Below, piece after piece: positions 9,534-20,491 of a stretch of 64,000 bases of DNA (its first letter is position 1; every line of letters begins with the position of its first letter). The notes below the pieces were generated by a model that saw nothing but the letters and a program-made list of their open reading frames with translations, made no database searches and was not told the DNA's origin. The DNA comes from Batillaria attramentaria (taxonomy: Eukaryota; Mollusca; Gastropoda; Batillariidae): assembly GCA_018292915.2 (NCBI GenBank), contig JACVVK020000005.1, positions 3,732,501 through 3,796,500 on the forward strand, given 5' to 3'. A program made the translations under genes and the position numbers.

Positions 9534-10135
9534 GGAGACTGCATGTTACACACTCCCTCCCCTACACACGCCAAAAGAAACAATCGTGCACGCACAAATC
9601 TAAGCCCGAGCTCACATCCTTTCGACTAGCCCATAAACCACGCCCATCGCAAATCTCCCAAGGTTACCTTTCGACCTGCCCCTCCCCTGTGCCCCTCCCT
9701 CGGTCATCCCATCTCTAACCCTGAACCCACCACCTAATTCACGCACGCAAACTTAGATCTACCACTCGTTCTGTCCAAACAATGGCGCCTGCAAAACATG
9801 TGGCACGCGTCATCAGTTTCCAGCATACTGAATAATAGCTGATAATTATAGCCGTGACGAAATATGTTCACAAGTTATCTTCCCGACGTGTTTTTCAAGC
9901 AAAAATTAAAAATAAAATAAAAAAAAGTCTCTCCTACAGTGTTTAGAGTTCGGCTTATCTGTCAAAATCACGTTTGAGATATCCGTGTTTGAGTTAGCTA
10001 TTTTTTTTACATAGTTTGGCTTATCCGAATTAGAAATAGTCTTACAAAGAGGGGGGTCTGGCGGGAAATTGGTTTTGGTTTCTGTTATCCGAGTTTTTTG
10101 CTTAAGCGTGTTTCGTTTAGGCGCGTGCGGCTGTA

Positions 10136-10489
10136 TTTGTTTGTTTGTTTGTTTTTTGTTTTTGGTTTTTGTTTTTTGTTGTTTGTTTTGGTTTTTTTTG
10201 GCTTCCGCGATGGTATGAGGTATTGTTTTCTTTGTTTGTGTGTTGTTCGGTTATCTATTATGGAATGTATAATTACACCTAATACCGATCAGCGCAGGAA
10301 TTTTTAGCCATCTTTTTTTCAAAGAGTCGGCTTCACTTCAAAACATTATCGCTTAATTGTTTGTGTTTAAAATATAACAAACGGCATCGATCCGCCGCCA
10401 TGGCGTAGTTGGATGAAGTCAGTTCCTTTTTTCTTTCACCAACTTGAGTGACTTTCTTTAACTTCCGTGAGAGAGTCTACGACTACGCG
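10136..10489. other. Unassigned spacer
   Basis: T/G-rich low-complexity sequence (TTTG repeats) followed by unique sequence. No gene or repeat boundary is recognised. Confidence 0.4.
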
Positions 10490-11092
10490 CAGTGTGTAGC
10501 TCCACCAAACGTAACTCCCTTCAGTCTCATCATAAAAACAGAAGGGTACTTCGCCCCCCACCCCCACCCCCCCTCGATCTATCCCGAATCCACTTGCGTC
10601 TTTCTGAAAACTGCTGAAACAACACAGACAAAATCAATGCATTCTATTTATTTCCTTAAGCGATACAATATCCAAATAAAACCAAAACGTACAGCGTCAA
10701 AGGCCCAATACTCGTATTCATGAACAAAACTTGTTTCAGACAAGCGCTGTGCAAAGATGGTATTCATACAGCATAACACCTTTTTTTCTCACCTCTTTTT
10801 TTCCGCTTGGTAACTTGGTAGCTTGGTAGCTGAGAAAGAAACAATTCATTTATCTACAGTAACACCCTGACAATTGAGGACAGAAACTGACACGTTATTT
10901 GCGTATGAGAACAACCTGATACTGACAGCTGACCAGAGAAACAAGTCTTTTGTGCAGAGTGTTAACGAGATGGCCATAACTAACACGACTTTATTAGGCC
11001 TACACTTAATTGTGTAAAATATGATCAACAATAGTTACATAATCGTTATACTCACAGAGGAAGATCAGCACAGCAGATTCGAACCCTCTCAT
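10490..11092 (-). pseudogene. M4 metallopeptidase unit D: exon 1 plus 3'-UTR-like segment only
   Basis: Exon 1 (11092-11056) starts MRGFESAVLIFL and ends at GTGAGTATAA, nearly identical to unit C. Downstream on the minus strand (10760-10490) the sequence matches the 3'-UTR and polyadenylation area of copy B (12220-11970), including TTTCTGAAAACT and the AATAAA-type signal at 10652-10647. Exons 2 to 4, present in copy B, are missing. The unit therefore looks like a remnant of a full gene collapsed by an internal deletion. Confidence 0.6.
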
Positions 11093-11609
11093 TGTTGCTG
11101 AGTAAAATGCAAAGGACTATTCACTGCGCTTCAGTCAGTGATAGCCCATTCAGAGACTCCTAACGGCCCACGTTGCAGATGCATGAAGTTAATGTTTTTA
11201 AGGTCGACAGACAGACAGGTACTGCTATCAAATATGACATTTCACAACAACACGAGATGAGAGCGCTGCCCTGTCACTATTTCCATGTTATATAATTTTT
11301 TTATTTTTTTTTTATTAATCGCTGGAGCAAATCGCAGATCGCGATCATTATGGTAGTATTTAAGCCTATTTTCCTGCTATTGGTTACCTTTCATTTTCAA
11401 CGAATATTGTTGGAAAATTCATCAGAATTGCAGAGAGCGTGCAAATAATGACAGTAAAACAATTTCATCTCATTTGGACTGCCATTCGGTGATACCGCAA
11501 TTGCTGTGGTGTCCTTCCGCAGTCCCAGAAGATTGTCTCCCTTGTTATATTTTTCTTACTAAACTTTAGCCGGTGCTCAAACTTTGCCGATGTAATAATA
11601 ACATACATG

Positions 11610-11696
<87 letters not shown>

Positions 11697-11809
11697 TAAT
11701 TTTTGTAGGGTTTTTAAAGACTTTTTTATCGATTTTATCCAAAGCACAGTATGCATTTAATGTTTCGGCTAACAGACTGAGTAAATGTCGTACAACCACC
11801 CATGATGAT

Positions 11810-11844
<35 letters not shown>

Positions 11845-11969
11845 CGGGGGTGGGGGTGGGGGGTACTAAATCGGCGCCTTTCCCCTTCCCTTTTCAGCTT
11901 CCACGGGGTGCATTCAACAGTAATTCCAAGCGGCTTACCTCCATACCTAAATTACAAGGCTACACGACT
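11093..11969. other. Flank between unit D and copy B
   Basis: 5' flank of unit D, sharing sequence with 7463-8445, then the TG tract at 11612-11691, then a (TTG)n run at 11810-11841 and a G-rich stretch. No gene is seen. Confidence 0.5.
11612..11691. repeat. (TG)n microsatellite
   Basis: About 80 bp of TG at the position equivalent to 8446 in unit C. Confidence 0.95.
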
Positions 11970-12104
11970 AAACGGTCGATCCAAGGGACCCAACTCCCTT
12001 CAGCCTCATCGTCCAAGCCGTATAGTTCAGCACCTTCCACCAACCCAAACTCCACTAGTCTCTTTCTGAAAACTATGGCAACACCACAAACAAAATCATT
12101 GCAT

Positions 12105-12114
12105 TTTATTTATT
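12105..12114 (-). terminator. Candidate polyadenylation signal of copy B
   Basis: Overlapping AATAAATAAA on the minus strand about 240 nt past the stop codon. A matching signal sits in the unit D remnant (10652-10647). Confidence 0.5.
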
Positions 12115-12352
12115 TCCACAGGCGGTACAATAACCAAACAAAAAATGCAGCACCAAAGTCTCACTCGTTTTCATGAAGGACAACGTTTAAAAGACATGTG
12201 TTGTGCATTGGTGATATTGATACCGCGTCACATCTACAGTGCTTTGTTCTAGTCTCTTTCTTCGCTTTGCTAACCTGTCGGCGGCCCTGTGCGAGACATT
12301 TCAAGAAAGTACAGTCGGCTGGGTTAGTCATGCAAAGCTGTACAAATGCAGG

Positions 12353-14125
12353 TCAGAAATATTTCAGGACTTTAAAACTGCTGCCGTTAGGTGAGGACGA
12401 ATTCGTGGTGTGTTTCGCGGCACTGGGCTGGATTGACAAGGAAAAACTGAAGTTAACCGCCCCTACTCCAGCATGGGCACTGACAACCGTCCCCGATTCC
12501 TCGCTTTCATCCTTCCCTTCCTCTCCCTCTTCCTCCTCCTCCTCCTCTTTTTCTTCCTTCTCTTCTTCCTCTCCTTCTTCCTCTTCTTTCTTTTGTTTTT
12601 CCTCTTCCTCTTTCCTTTTCTGTGCCGCTTCATATTCCTCAGGGCAGTACACTTCCCACATGTACTGCATGTAAAATGACAGCCCCTCCTCAGGGTTCAC
12701 GACAAAATCTGTGATGCACTTGTACGTGGCCACCAGCATGACATCAGTCAGGCGGTTCTTGGGGTCTGTCTTCAGCTCGATGGTCAGATGCTCAGAGGAA
12801 TTTCCGGGAATCTCATACATTACAGAACCATGACCCGTGGCCAAAATCTCAAACGCCTCATATTCAGAACCCCATGTCTTGTCACTGATGACAATCAGCA
12901 CTTCGCCTTGAGTGCTACTGGCGTTCACCTCCACACTCTCAGCAAACTCGCCCGGAAAGCCAAATCGGAAGGTTGGAGTGACGTCTTTGGACACGGTGAT
13001 GTCATAGTAAACCTCGTCGTTCCTTAGGCCAAGGACGTGTTCTTCTGTGTCGCAGACCTCAATACCTACGTCCTCGAAGGCTTGGCGGAATCGAGTCCCG
13101 TCCTGACCCAGGTCGTAAGCGGCCTTCATCACGTCGCAAGCACCGCTGGCATATGTGACCATGTGATGCCAGTACATCTGGTTGGCGTGAAGGAAGACAT
13201 GAAACACTTCCTTGATGGGCAGCCCGTACTCGTGCACCAGAAGATAAAACACTCGGTTATACACGCCGCTTCCCAAATGAGGGTCCATGTAATCAGTGAA
13301 GTTGTCGACGTGAGCAATAGAATGGTTGTCATTTTCCGGATTATCAAAATACCGCAGAGGAGGTCCGTCGTTCTTGATGATGTCAATGCCCATGACCCAG
13401 TCAGCATCGCCCAGGTACGCCTGAGCTGTCTCACCAGCCATGTCCGAAAATGCTTCGTTAATAGCGCCCCACTGCTGGTAGTAGTACAGGTGGGAGTTCT
13501 GTTCGGTCACCCCGTGACCCACCTCATGACCAATGATGTCGACGCTGACCAGAGGGTGCCAGTCAGTATAGCCATCCCCGTACTGACACTCGTAGCCATT
13601 CCAGAAGGCGTTGCTGTAATTATGTCCGAAGTGAACCCTAAAGACCATCTTGTGTTCGAGTGGTGACATACCGTACCAGTCTTCGTACATTCGCCCCACA
13701 ACTGTCCCGTAGAAAAAGGCGTCTAGCAGTGGCGAGTACGCTCCATTTACTTCATCCTCAATCTCTTTACAGTCGTAGTAACCCACATCCAAGGTGTCGT
13801 TTTTCTCTATCATGGTGAAATTATTGTTTATGACGCGCACGTACTTATTTTCTAAGTAGCATGTGTCCCCAACTCGTGTGACGTCAAGGCAGCGTTGCAA
13901 CTCGCCATATCGGATTTTCCCGGTCTTGAGGTTGCCCCCTGTGCCGGTGACTGAGCAGTCCGTGCACGAATCAAGCGCATCCCAGCTGACACTCACACTT
14001 TGATCACGTGCGTCCACGATACACGTCGGTCTTCGCTCCTCCTCCTCCTCCAGCAGGACAAGGTACTGCACGAAGTAGCCGGGATAGGCCCGCTGCTCGT
14101 CGTCAATGAAGATCTCGGGCTGGAC
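12353..14125 (-). CDS. M4 metallopeptidase copy B, exon 4 (catalytic domain, C-terminal region, stop)
   Basis: This terminal exon encodes residues 176-765 of the predicted secreted zinc endopeptidase. The M4 domain opens with GTGGNLKTGK (about 236-245). The zinc ligands and catalytic glutamate are in HEVGH (375-379). The third ligand is Glu399 in GAINEAFSD, 24 residues after the first His, as in thermolysin. The transition-state His is about 458 in DPHLGSGVYNRVFYLL. Residues 548-652 look beta-rich, like a pre-peptidase C-terminal domain. Residues 670-722 are almost all Glu/Lys. The exon begins after CTTCAG; the in-frame Met at 14134 lies in the intron and is not a start. M4 enzymes are mainly bacterial, so descent by old transfer is possible. 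The wording of the catalytic motifs is closest to the vibriolysin/pseudolysin subgroup. Confidence 0.88.
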   Translation of the reverse strand, partial: VQPEIFIDDEQRAYPGYFVQYLVLLEEEEERRPTCIVDARDQSVSVSWDALDSCTDCSVTGTGGNLKTGKIRYGELQRCLDVTRVGDTCYLENKYVRVINNNFTMIEKNDTLDVGYYDCKEIEDEVNGAYSPLLDAFFYGTVVGRMYEDWYGMSPLEHKMVFRVHFGHNYSNAFWNGYECQYGDGYTDWHPLVSVDIIGHEVGHGVTEQNSHLYYYQQWGAINEAFSDMAGETAQAYLGDADWVMGIDIIKNDGPPLRYFDNPENDNHSIAHVDNFTDYMDPHLGSGVYNRVFYLLVHEYGLPIKEVFHVFLHANQMYWHHMVTYASGACDVMKAAYDLGQDGTRFRQAFEDVGIEVCDTEEHVLGLRNDEVYYDITVSKDVTPTFRFGFPGEFAESVEVNASSTQGEVLIVISDKTWGSEYEAFEILATGHGSVMYEIPGNSSEHLTIELKTDPKNRLTDVMLVATYKCITDFVVNPEEGLSFYMQYMWEVYCPEEYEAAQKRKEEEEKQKKEEEEGEEEEKEEKEEEEEEEGEEGKDESEESGTVVSAHAGVGAVNFSFSLSIQPSAAKHTTNSSSPNGSSFKVLKYF

Positions 14126-14415
14126 CTGAAGCAAAACAGACAGAAATGTTCGCTTGTTTCTTAAAGAAGTAAGTTTTAATTCTGCTGCCGGAATTCAGTT
14201 CTAGTCGTGTTCAGGTGGCTATTTAGACATGCTGGTTGACTTTTGTGGAAAAGTATAGAGTTCGGTAAGCGCTAAGTAGTGCAGGTTTGTTCAAGAAGTT
14301 TTTATTTCTTTCCGTTGTACTTGTAGGGTAGATAGTGGAGGTTCCGCCGGAAATTTCACGGCCAGTCTTGAAACCTCATGAACTACGCCGGTATAGTAGC
14401 TTTCTGGAGTAGTAC

Positions 14416-14654
14416 CTGTACGTGAGTGATCTCATTAATCAAGTTTTCATCCCCGTGGTTAGCCAGGCAGATCTGCAGTGCCGCGGGTACGTCCAGGCTG
14501 CTGCTGCCGTCTGTGTCTTTCTCTATGTCCCGGTAGAAAGCGCCACTGGCGTCCAGCACGTGCTCTTCGGTGCTGTCCGTCTCCAGGGTCACCATCGCGT
14601 CCGACACCACTTCACCTGTTTTGTATGGCGATACAGCATGAGCGTAGCTGTCTT
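14416..14654 (-). CDS. M4 metallopeptidase copy B, exon 3 (propeptide)
   Basis: A 239-nt exon, TTAG|AAGACAGC… to …CACGTACAG|GTACTACTC, entering in phase 1 and leaving in phase 0. It encodes EDSYAHAVSPYKTGEV… through …NEITHVQ and joins VQPEIF of exon 4 without a break. It is part of the prodomain. Confidence 0.8.
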
Positions 14655-14679
14655 CTAATCTATGAATATAATAAATCAA

Positions 14680-14681
<2 letters not shown>

Positions 14682-14728
<47 letters not shown>
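14682..14728. repeat. (TG)n microsatellite, intron 2 of copy B
   Basis: Orthologous to 2106-2183, and shorter. Confidence 0.95.
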
Positions 14729-14797
14729 TAATTTAGAGTTCTCACATCCCGATCAAAATTGGTGACTGTACTCAGAGGACCCTCGGAATCATTAAGT

Positions 14798-14865
14798 TTA
14801 ACGTCCTTTTCCGCCACGTATCGCCAAACAACGAGAACATAGTTGGCGGTGGAAAAGGATGTTAA
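14798..14865. repeat. Inverted pair of SINE-tail-like motifs (copy B)
   Basis: TTAACGTCCTTTTCCGCCAC and, inverted, GGCGGTGGAAAAGGATGTTAA, with about 27 nt between them. Same structure as 2259-2322. Confidence 0.6.
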
Positions 14866-15091
14866 AAATTAACAAGACATCCGGCCGTTTTCTATTTTTA
14901 CCATCAAACCTGTAGCTTCCCCCAAAAGTGTGCTGATTCTGTCCATTTAGAGAGGTTTAAAATTCCGAAAAAAATTCCGAAAATAAGACCAATATATAGT
15001 CCTGTATTCTTATGATGGTGAAGTATACTAAGCTGAGCTTGTGGATATGGGGTGAATGGTGTACTCAGTGTTTGGGTCGTTGCAGACTCAC

Positions 15092-15343
15092 CTTTGAACC
15101 TTTCCTGCATGCGAAGCAGCCTCGTTCCCTGAACAGTGGTGGCCGCCCTAGTAACCTCGAGCTGTGTTTCCTGACCCAGTGACGTCATCTCGTCAAGCTC
15201 ACGCAGAGGCAGCTTTGATGCTTCTCGCCTCTCCCTGTGTGACGTCAAATCCGCGGCTCTCAGCTGACGTTTCTCCAGCACGTGCTGTAGGCGGCGTTTG
15301 GCGTCCACGCGCTCAGCGGCACGCGCCAGGTGCACACTGCAAA
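15092..15343 (-). CDS. M4 metallopeptidase copy B, exon 2 (end of signal peptide and propeptide)
   Basis: A 252-nt exon, CTTTCAG|TTTGCAG… to …TTCAAAG|GTGAGTC. After the single base from exon 1 it reads FCSVHLARAAERVDAKRR, completing a hydrophobic signal peptide with a likely cleavage site after residue 20. The propeptide follows. An acceptor 7 nt further in would put the joined frame into an early stop, so the CTTTCAG acceptor is chosen. Confidence 0.78.
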
Positions 15344-15448
15344 CTGAAAGATGCCACAGTATTAAATCGCCATCATAAATAAGATCAAGTGATTTGACTG
15401 AAAAATGTGTATTATTACAAACATTAATTATGTGCATTGGCCGAGATC

Positions 15449-18400
15449 CCCTACATGGTCCAACCCTTGTCGTGGGGTAGTGGCTTGTGTACCTCAATGA
15501 CCCAGAGAGCTACGCCAGCGGGAGCACGTGCTCCTGGCAGGGTCACCCAAGCTGGACAGGTCGAAGGGTAGAGGTCAGACGAATGTGGACCACCTCTCCA
15601 AGAGGCTAAACGGGTTTGCGTAGGGTTAACAGCCCTACCTGTAAAAAACATAACGTTACAGAAGCATCGACAGCAACAAACCAAACCATTCACCTGGGCA
15701 AGGAAGGGTCTCCATCCCGGAGACCTATGACGCATTGCAGTGAAAGCCGAAAGGAAGCTGCAAGGCCGACCCCCCTTCTAACACCCAGGACAACGACGAG
15801 AGTAGCCACATGGAACATCAGGACTATGTATGGAGTAGGAAGGACCATACAAGTAGCAAGAGAGATGAAGAACTACAAGATAGGAGTACTGGGACTGAGT
15901 GAGACAAGGTGGCTACAGACAGGACAGCTGAGATTTTCATCGGGAGAGCAATTGCTGTATTCAGGACACACAGAGGATGGAGCCCCCCACACTGAGGGCG
16001 TGGCCCTGATGCTGGCACCGGAGGCACAGCGGGCACTCATCGGCTGGGAACCTGTCAACTCCCGCATCATCACAGCCAAATTCATCACCAAGAAAAAAGA
16101 CATCAAGCTGAACATCATCCAGTGCTACGCTCCCACCAATGATGCGGAAGAGGAGAAAAAAGATGACTTCTACCAACAACTGCAGACAGTGATAGATAGA
16201 GGAGGAGCCAAGGACATGACCATACTGATGGGAGACTTCAACGCCAAGATTGGATCAGACAACACAGGCTATGAGGACACCATGGGAACACACGGACTGG
16301 GACAGATGAACGAAAATGGCGAGCGCTTTGCAGACTTTTGTGCCCTGAACCAGCTAGTGATAGGAGGCAGCATCTTCCCACACAAGCGCATCCACAAGGC
16401 CACATGGAGATCGCCGGACCATATCACGGAGAACCAGATTGATCACATCTGCATCAGCCGGAAGTTCAGGAGATCGTGGCGGGATGTGCGCGTGATGAGG
16501 GGTGCCGATGTATCATCAGACCACCACCTTCTTGCAACAACATTGAGACTTCGGCTTAAGAGGCACACCAACGCCAACAGCACACGGACCAGGTACAACG
16601 TTGGACTTCTCAGGAACACAGACACACAAGCAGCATTCCGGATCAGCCTTTCCAACAGGTTCCAGCCACTGCAAGACCTGATAGAAGACAGTGAAATGGA
16701 CATCGAGACACAGTGGGAACACAGCAAGAAACTCTGGCACGACACATGCGAAGAGGTCCTTGGCAAGAGAAAGACCCAACATAAGGAATGGATCTCTGCT
16801 GATACCATCCAGAAGCTGGAAGTTAGGAAAGAGAAGAAAACTGCACTGAACACGAGCCGAACAAGAAGAGCTAAGGCAAAGGCACATGAGGAATACACAG
16901 CAGCTGACAGAGAAGTGAAGAGGAGCACCAGGAAGGACAAGAGGGACTACATCGACAACCTGGCCAGTCAAGCAGAGGAAGCAGCCCGACAAGGGAATCT
17001 AAAAGACCTGTACCAGGTGACCAAGAAGCTCGCGGGCAAATTTCAGCAGACAGACAAACCAGTGAAGGACAAGAACGGGCACCCACTGACAACAACTGAG
17101 GAACAGCTGAAGCGATGGGCAGAACACTTCAGGGAGCTGTTAAATCGCCCCATCCCTGAAACACCACCAGACATCCCACCAGCTGAGACAGAACTACCCA
17201 TCAACTGCGACAAGCCCTCTAAGGCGGAGATCAGGAAAGCCATCATGACACTGAGAAATGGGAAAGCTGCAGGGCCGGACGAGATACCAGCAGAAGCCAT
17301 TAAAGCAGACACAGAGACAGCCGTCAACATGCTGCACAGCCTGTTCAGCAAGATCTGGGAGAAGGAAGAGGTGCCAGCCCAGTGGAAAGAAGGGATCATC
17401 ATCAAGCTGCCAAAGAAAGGGGACCTCAGGGACTGCAGCAACTACCGAGGGATCATGCTCCTGTCAGTGCCAGGCAAGGTTCTCAACAGAATTCTACTGG
17501 AGAGGATGAGAGAGGCAGTCGACCCCATGCTCCGAGACCAGCAGGCAGGCTTTCGCAGGAACAGGTCCTGCGCTGACCAGATTGCCAGCCTACGCATCAT
17601 TGTGGAGCAGTCACTGGAGTGGAACTCCCCTCTCTACATCAACTTCATAGACTATGAGAAGGCCTTTGACAGTGTAGACAGAGAGGCGCTGTGGAAGCTG
17701 CTAAGGCACTATGGAGTTCCCGGGAAGATCATCTCCCTGATCCAGTGCACCTACCAAGACATGAGCTGCAGGATTGCCCATGCCGGCCAGTTGTCAGAAA
17801 GCTTCCCCGTTTCTCTTCCTCCTGGTCATCGACTGGATCATGAAGACCACTACAGCAGGCAGGAAAAACGGGATACAGTGGACACTCTGGACGCAGCTGG
17901 ATGACCTCGACTTCGCGGACGACCTGGCGCTCCTGTCTCACAGCCACAGCCAGATGCAGGACAAGACTACGTGCCTGGAAGCCACATCAGCCGGAACAGG
18001 GCTCAAGATCAACAGGAAGAAAACCGAGCTGATGAAGATCAACACCACTGCCAACACACCAGTCACAGTCGGTGGAGAGCCCATCAGGGAGGTGGAGTCT
18101 TTTGTCTACCTGGGGAGTGTGGTTGATGGACAGGGAGGCACAGACCGAGACGTCACAGCCAGAATCGGCAAGGCAAGGGCAGCAATGGTCATGCTGAAGA
18201 ACGTCTGGGCATCCAAAGTTGTCAGCATAAGAACCAAACTTCGCATCTTCAACTCCAACGTGAAGTCAGTTCTGCTCTACGGATGCGAAACATGGAGGAC
18301 AACGAAGACGATGCAGCAGAAGATCCAGACATTTCTCAACACCTGTCTGAGGCGCATCTTCAACATCCGATGGCCAGAGAAGATCCGGAATGAAGAGCTG

Positions 18401-18708
18401 TGGGAGCGAGCGGGGCAGGAACCAGTGGCCAAGCAGATCCTGCGGAGGAAGTGGGGCTGGATTGGACACACCCTCAGGAAGCCAGCATCCAGCACCACAC
18501 GCCAAGCCCTGACATGGAACCCGCAGGGGAAAAGGAAGAGAGGCCGGCCTCGCAACAGCTGGAGGCGGGACACTGAGGCAGAGCTATGTAAGCAGGGGAC
18601 CAACTGGACTGGAGTGGCAAGACTAGCCCAGAACAGAGTGCGATGGCGAAGGGTTGTCGATGGCCTATGCTCCACGTGGAGCCAAGGGCCTAAGTAAGTA
18701 AGTAAGTA
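15449..18708 (+). mobile_element. Full-length RTE-like LINE in intron 1 of copy B (antisense to the gene)
   Basis: A 3.26-kb non-LTR element flanked by a target duplication of about 13 bp, ATTG(G/A)CCGAGATC, at 15436-15448 and 18709-18721. The empty site is preserved in copy A at 2888-2902. The element ends in a (TAAG)n tail with no poly-A, the style of RTE-group elements, and its length fits that group. One coding region encodes an AP endonuclease then a reverse transcriptase; see the pseudogene entry. It lies in the opposite orientation to the peptidase gene, so it would not contribute sense splice signals. Confidence 0.88.
15616..18697 (+). pseudogene. LINE endonuclease-reverse transcriptase ORF, broken by one deletion
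   Basis: The first frame (15616-17904) has an AP-type endonuclease (VATWNIRTM near residue 63, LGLSETRW, MGDFNAKIG, SSDHHLLATTL) and the start of the reverse transcriptase (NGKAAGPDEIPAEAIK, QAGFR, YINFIDYEKAFDSVDR). Homology leaves this frame at about 17803 and resumes in another frame (to 18697), which has the catalytic FADD (17912-17923), GLKINRKKTE, LYGCETW and GRPRNSWRR motifs. The conserved G-x-x-Q-G / L-S-P block normally between them is largely missing, so about 30 bases appear deleted, which also shifts the frame. Otherwise both halves are long and open, so inactivation looks recent. Confidence 0.8.
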
Positions 18709-18721
18709 ATTGACCGAGATC

Positions 18722-20373
18722 AGAATCGCAGACTTCGCAGTGCCATCTAGCTTTCCCTGTACACGACTCGCATGAGCGCTGAAGCTCTCTTCCTTATCTC
18801 GGGTGCCACCAAACGACTTTACCCGATTGTGCAAAACCGTCACGAAATGACAGAAGTCGAAATCACCGAAATTCAGTCTTTCTCTAAGTGTTTCTGATAC
18901 AAAGTATTCGTAACCTCACAAACAGAGACATAATTATAATATACACGTCACAAATCGCTAAGGATCACCTTGCACTGAGGGTGTTGTTGTAACAAGTCCA
19001 TAATTTGTAAACCTGTCTAGATCAATTCACCATACTTTAATCGGCAGTTTTATTGACAAGATTAAGTCAATCTACGCCATGAAAGCAGCACATCAGGCTC
19101 GTTCGCATCAGGGACGCCGTGACGCATTATGAATGGTTCAGCAAAAATGTCCAAAATTCGATCAAAAAGAACCCCTCAGATGGAAGACAGCGTTTTGGCA
19201 CTAGATACTAGAGTCTTGTGCTGATCATTGTTTGACCGGTTTACCGATTTCACCCTCCTTGCAGGAGATTTTGTTAAAATCAATTTTCTGAAGATGGCTT
19301 CAAAGACTTCAGATGATTCCATCCATATATTGTCATCAGAGTATGAGCGGCTGCCCTCAGGACGTAGGTACAGATTTCCAGCGTGCAAACATAATAGATT
19401 CAGAAATTCATTTGTTGGCCTGTCGGTCATGATTTTGAACCTTGACTGAATCAGGAGATGTGTAAGCTCTGTTATGACTACTAATGACTGATTTTGTTCG
19501 CGAACATCTGTCTTTTTGATCTTCAATGTGACGGTAACACGAAATTTCTGCTATGCAGACAATTCGGTATTACTTGAACTTGAACTTCGACACATTGCCC
19601 TTTGCAGATCACCGACGCGTCTTCGTTGAGTTATGCACGTGGTCTTTGACTTGTTCCGACGGTATGTCCGCCGAGACAGGAAGTCCAGGAAACTCGATTT
19701 AGTTTCCACTAAACAAACGACTTGTACCGGCCCCCGTAGTGTAGTGAATAGCACTTCGGATCATGGACCGGGAGGCCCGGGAATTCCCGGGCCTGGTTAA
19801 TAAATTATTCTTCTCTGTCCCGCAGTGCCAAACCACACGGACCTCCATAGCATCATCATACAATCATCCTCATCTCCATCATCATGTACAGTAAAATTTG
19901 CCCTAGCATCCAAGCCCTCAGTGGATCATATTTTCACCCAGGTCCTGGGAGGAACACCATTGGTGCTGGAGACGAATTTCAGCAGAAAAGAAAGAAAGGG
20001 GGGGGGGGGGGGGGGGGAAAGCGGCTGGTTCTTGGGGGCTTCAGTCCACGGTAAGGTCGATTTCAAAGACGGGGGCACTGTGAAAAGATCTGTACAAATT
20101 TTTCGGGTTCCGAAACAAAGACCCATGGTGTTTTAATTCCCTGTATTTATTCACACGGGCGACATGATATTATCAGTGTCAGTCTGTGTATTCTTTTAAG
20201 AAGCAGCGTGGTTTTCTAGGAACGGTGGCCTAAAGTTTATAAAGTCGGACTCGGTTACGGTGTCCTTTAAGTTAAAACACTAGTAAGCGGATCTCCTGAG
20301 TAATCGTACCAAACTCCATTCGGCATGCACACTGCAAAAGTAGGTTAGTTTTTTCCGGCAATAAACGATATAA

Positions 20374-20375
<2 letters not shown>
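18722..20375. other. Intron 1 of copy B, part 5' of the LINE; no gene seen
   Basis: Collinear with 2890-4552 of copy A. It contains the tRNA-like stretch at about 19735-19797 and a poly-G run at about 19998-20017 that copy A lacks. No exon is recognised. Confidence 0.6.

Positions 20376-20448
<73 letters not shown>
20376..20448. repeat. (TG)n microsatellite, copy B only
   Basis: About 72 bp of TG. It sits where copy A carries its 1.1-kb specific block with the Harbinger-like element. Confidence 0.95.
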
Positions 20449-20450
<2 letters not shown>

Positions 20451-20491
20451 GTGACTTTACAAAACGAAGAAACTCATAAAATTATACTCAC

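Larger units (their letters stand above)
8733..10133. mobile_element. pogo/Tigger-like nonautonomous element
   Basis: The element is bounded by TA at 8731-8732 and 10134-10135. The left end reads CAGTCAAACACGCTTAAGCC. The right end is inverted and also begins CAG, with AAACACGCTTAAGC about 19 nt inside it. Subterminal motifs of the type CGGATAAGCC / GGCTTATCCGA recur at both ends (8765-8875 and 9950-10095), as in pogo-type elements. No DDE transposase frame is visible. The interior is filled with microsatellites and C-rich sequence. Confidence 0.6.

Noticed and set aside
13037..13666. 209-codon plus-strand frame over the M4 exon
   Set aside because: It is antisense to the catalytic domain and has no domain of its own. 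It reflects codon bias of the real minus-strand exon.
14126..14134. Met at 14134 as the start of a 593-residue intronless peptidase
   Set aside because: Those codons lie in the intron just upstream of the exon 4 acceptor. Exons 1-3 supply the signal peptide and propeptide in matching phase.
16443..17441. Several minus-strand frames of 130-165 codons
   Set aside because: They are antisense shadows of the LINE endonuclease and reverse transcriptase.
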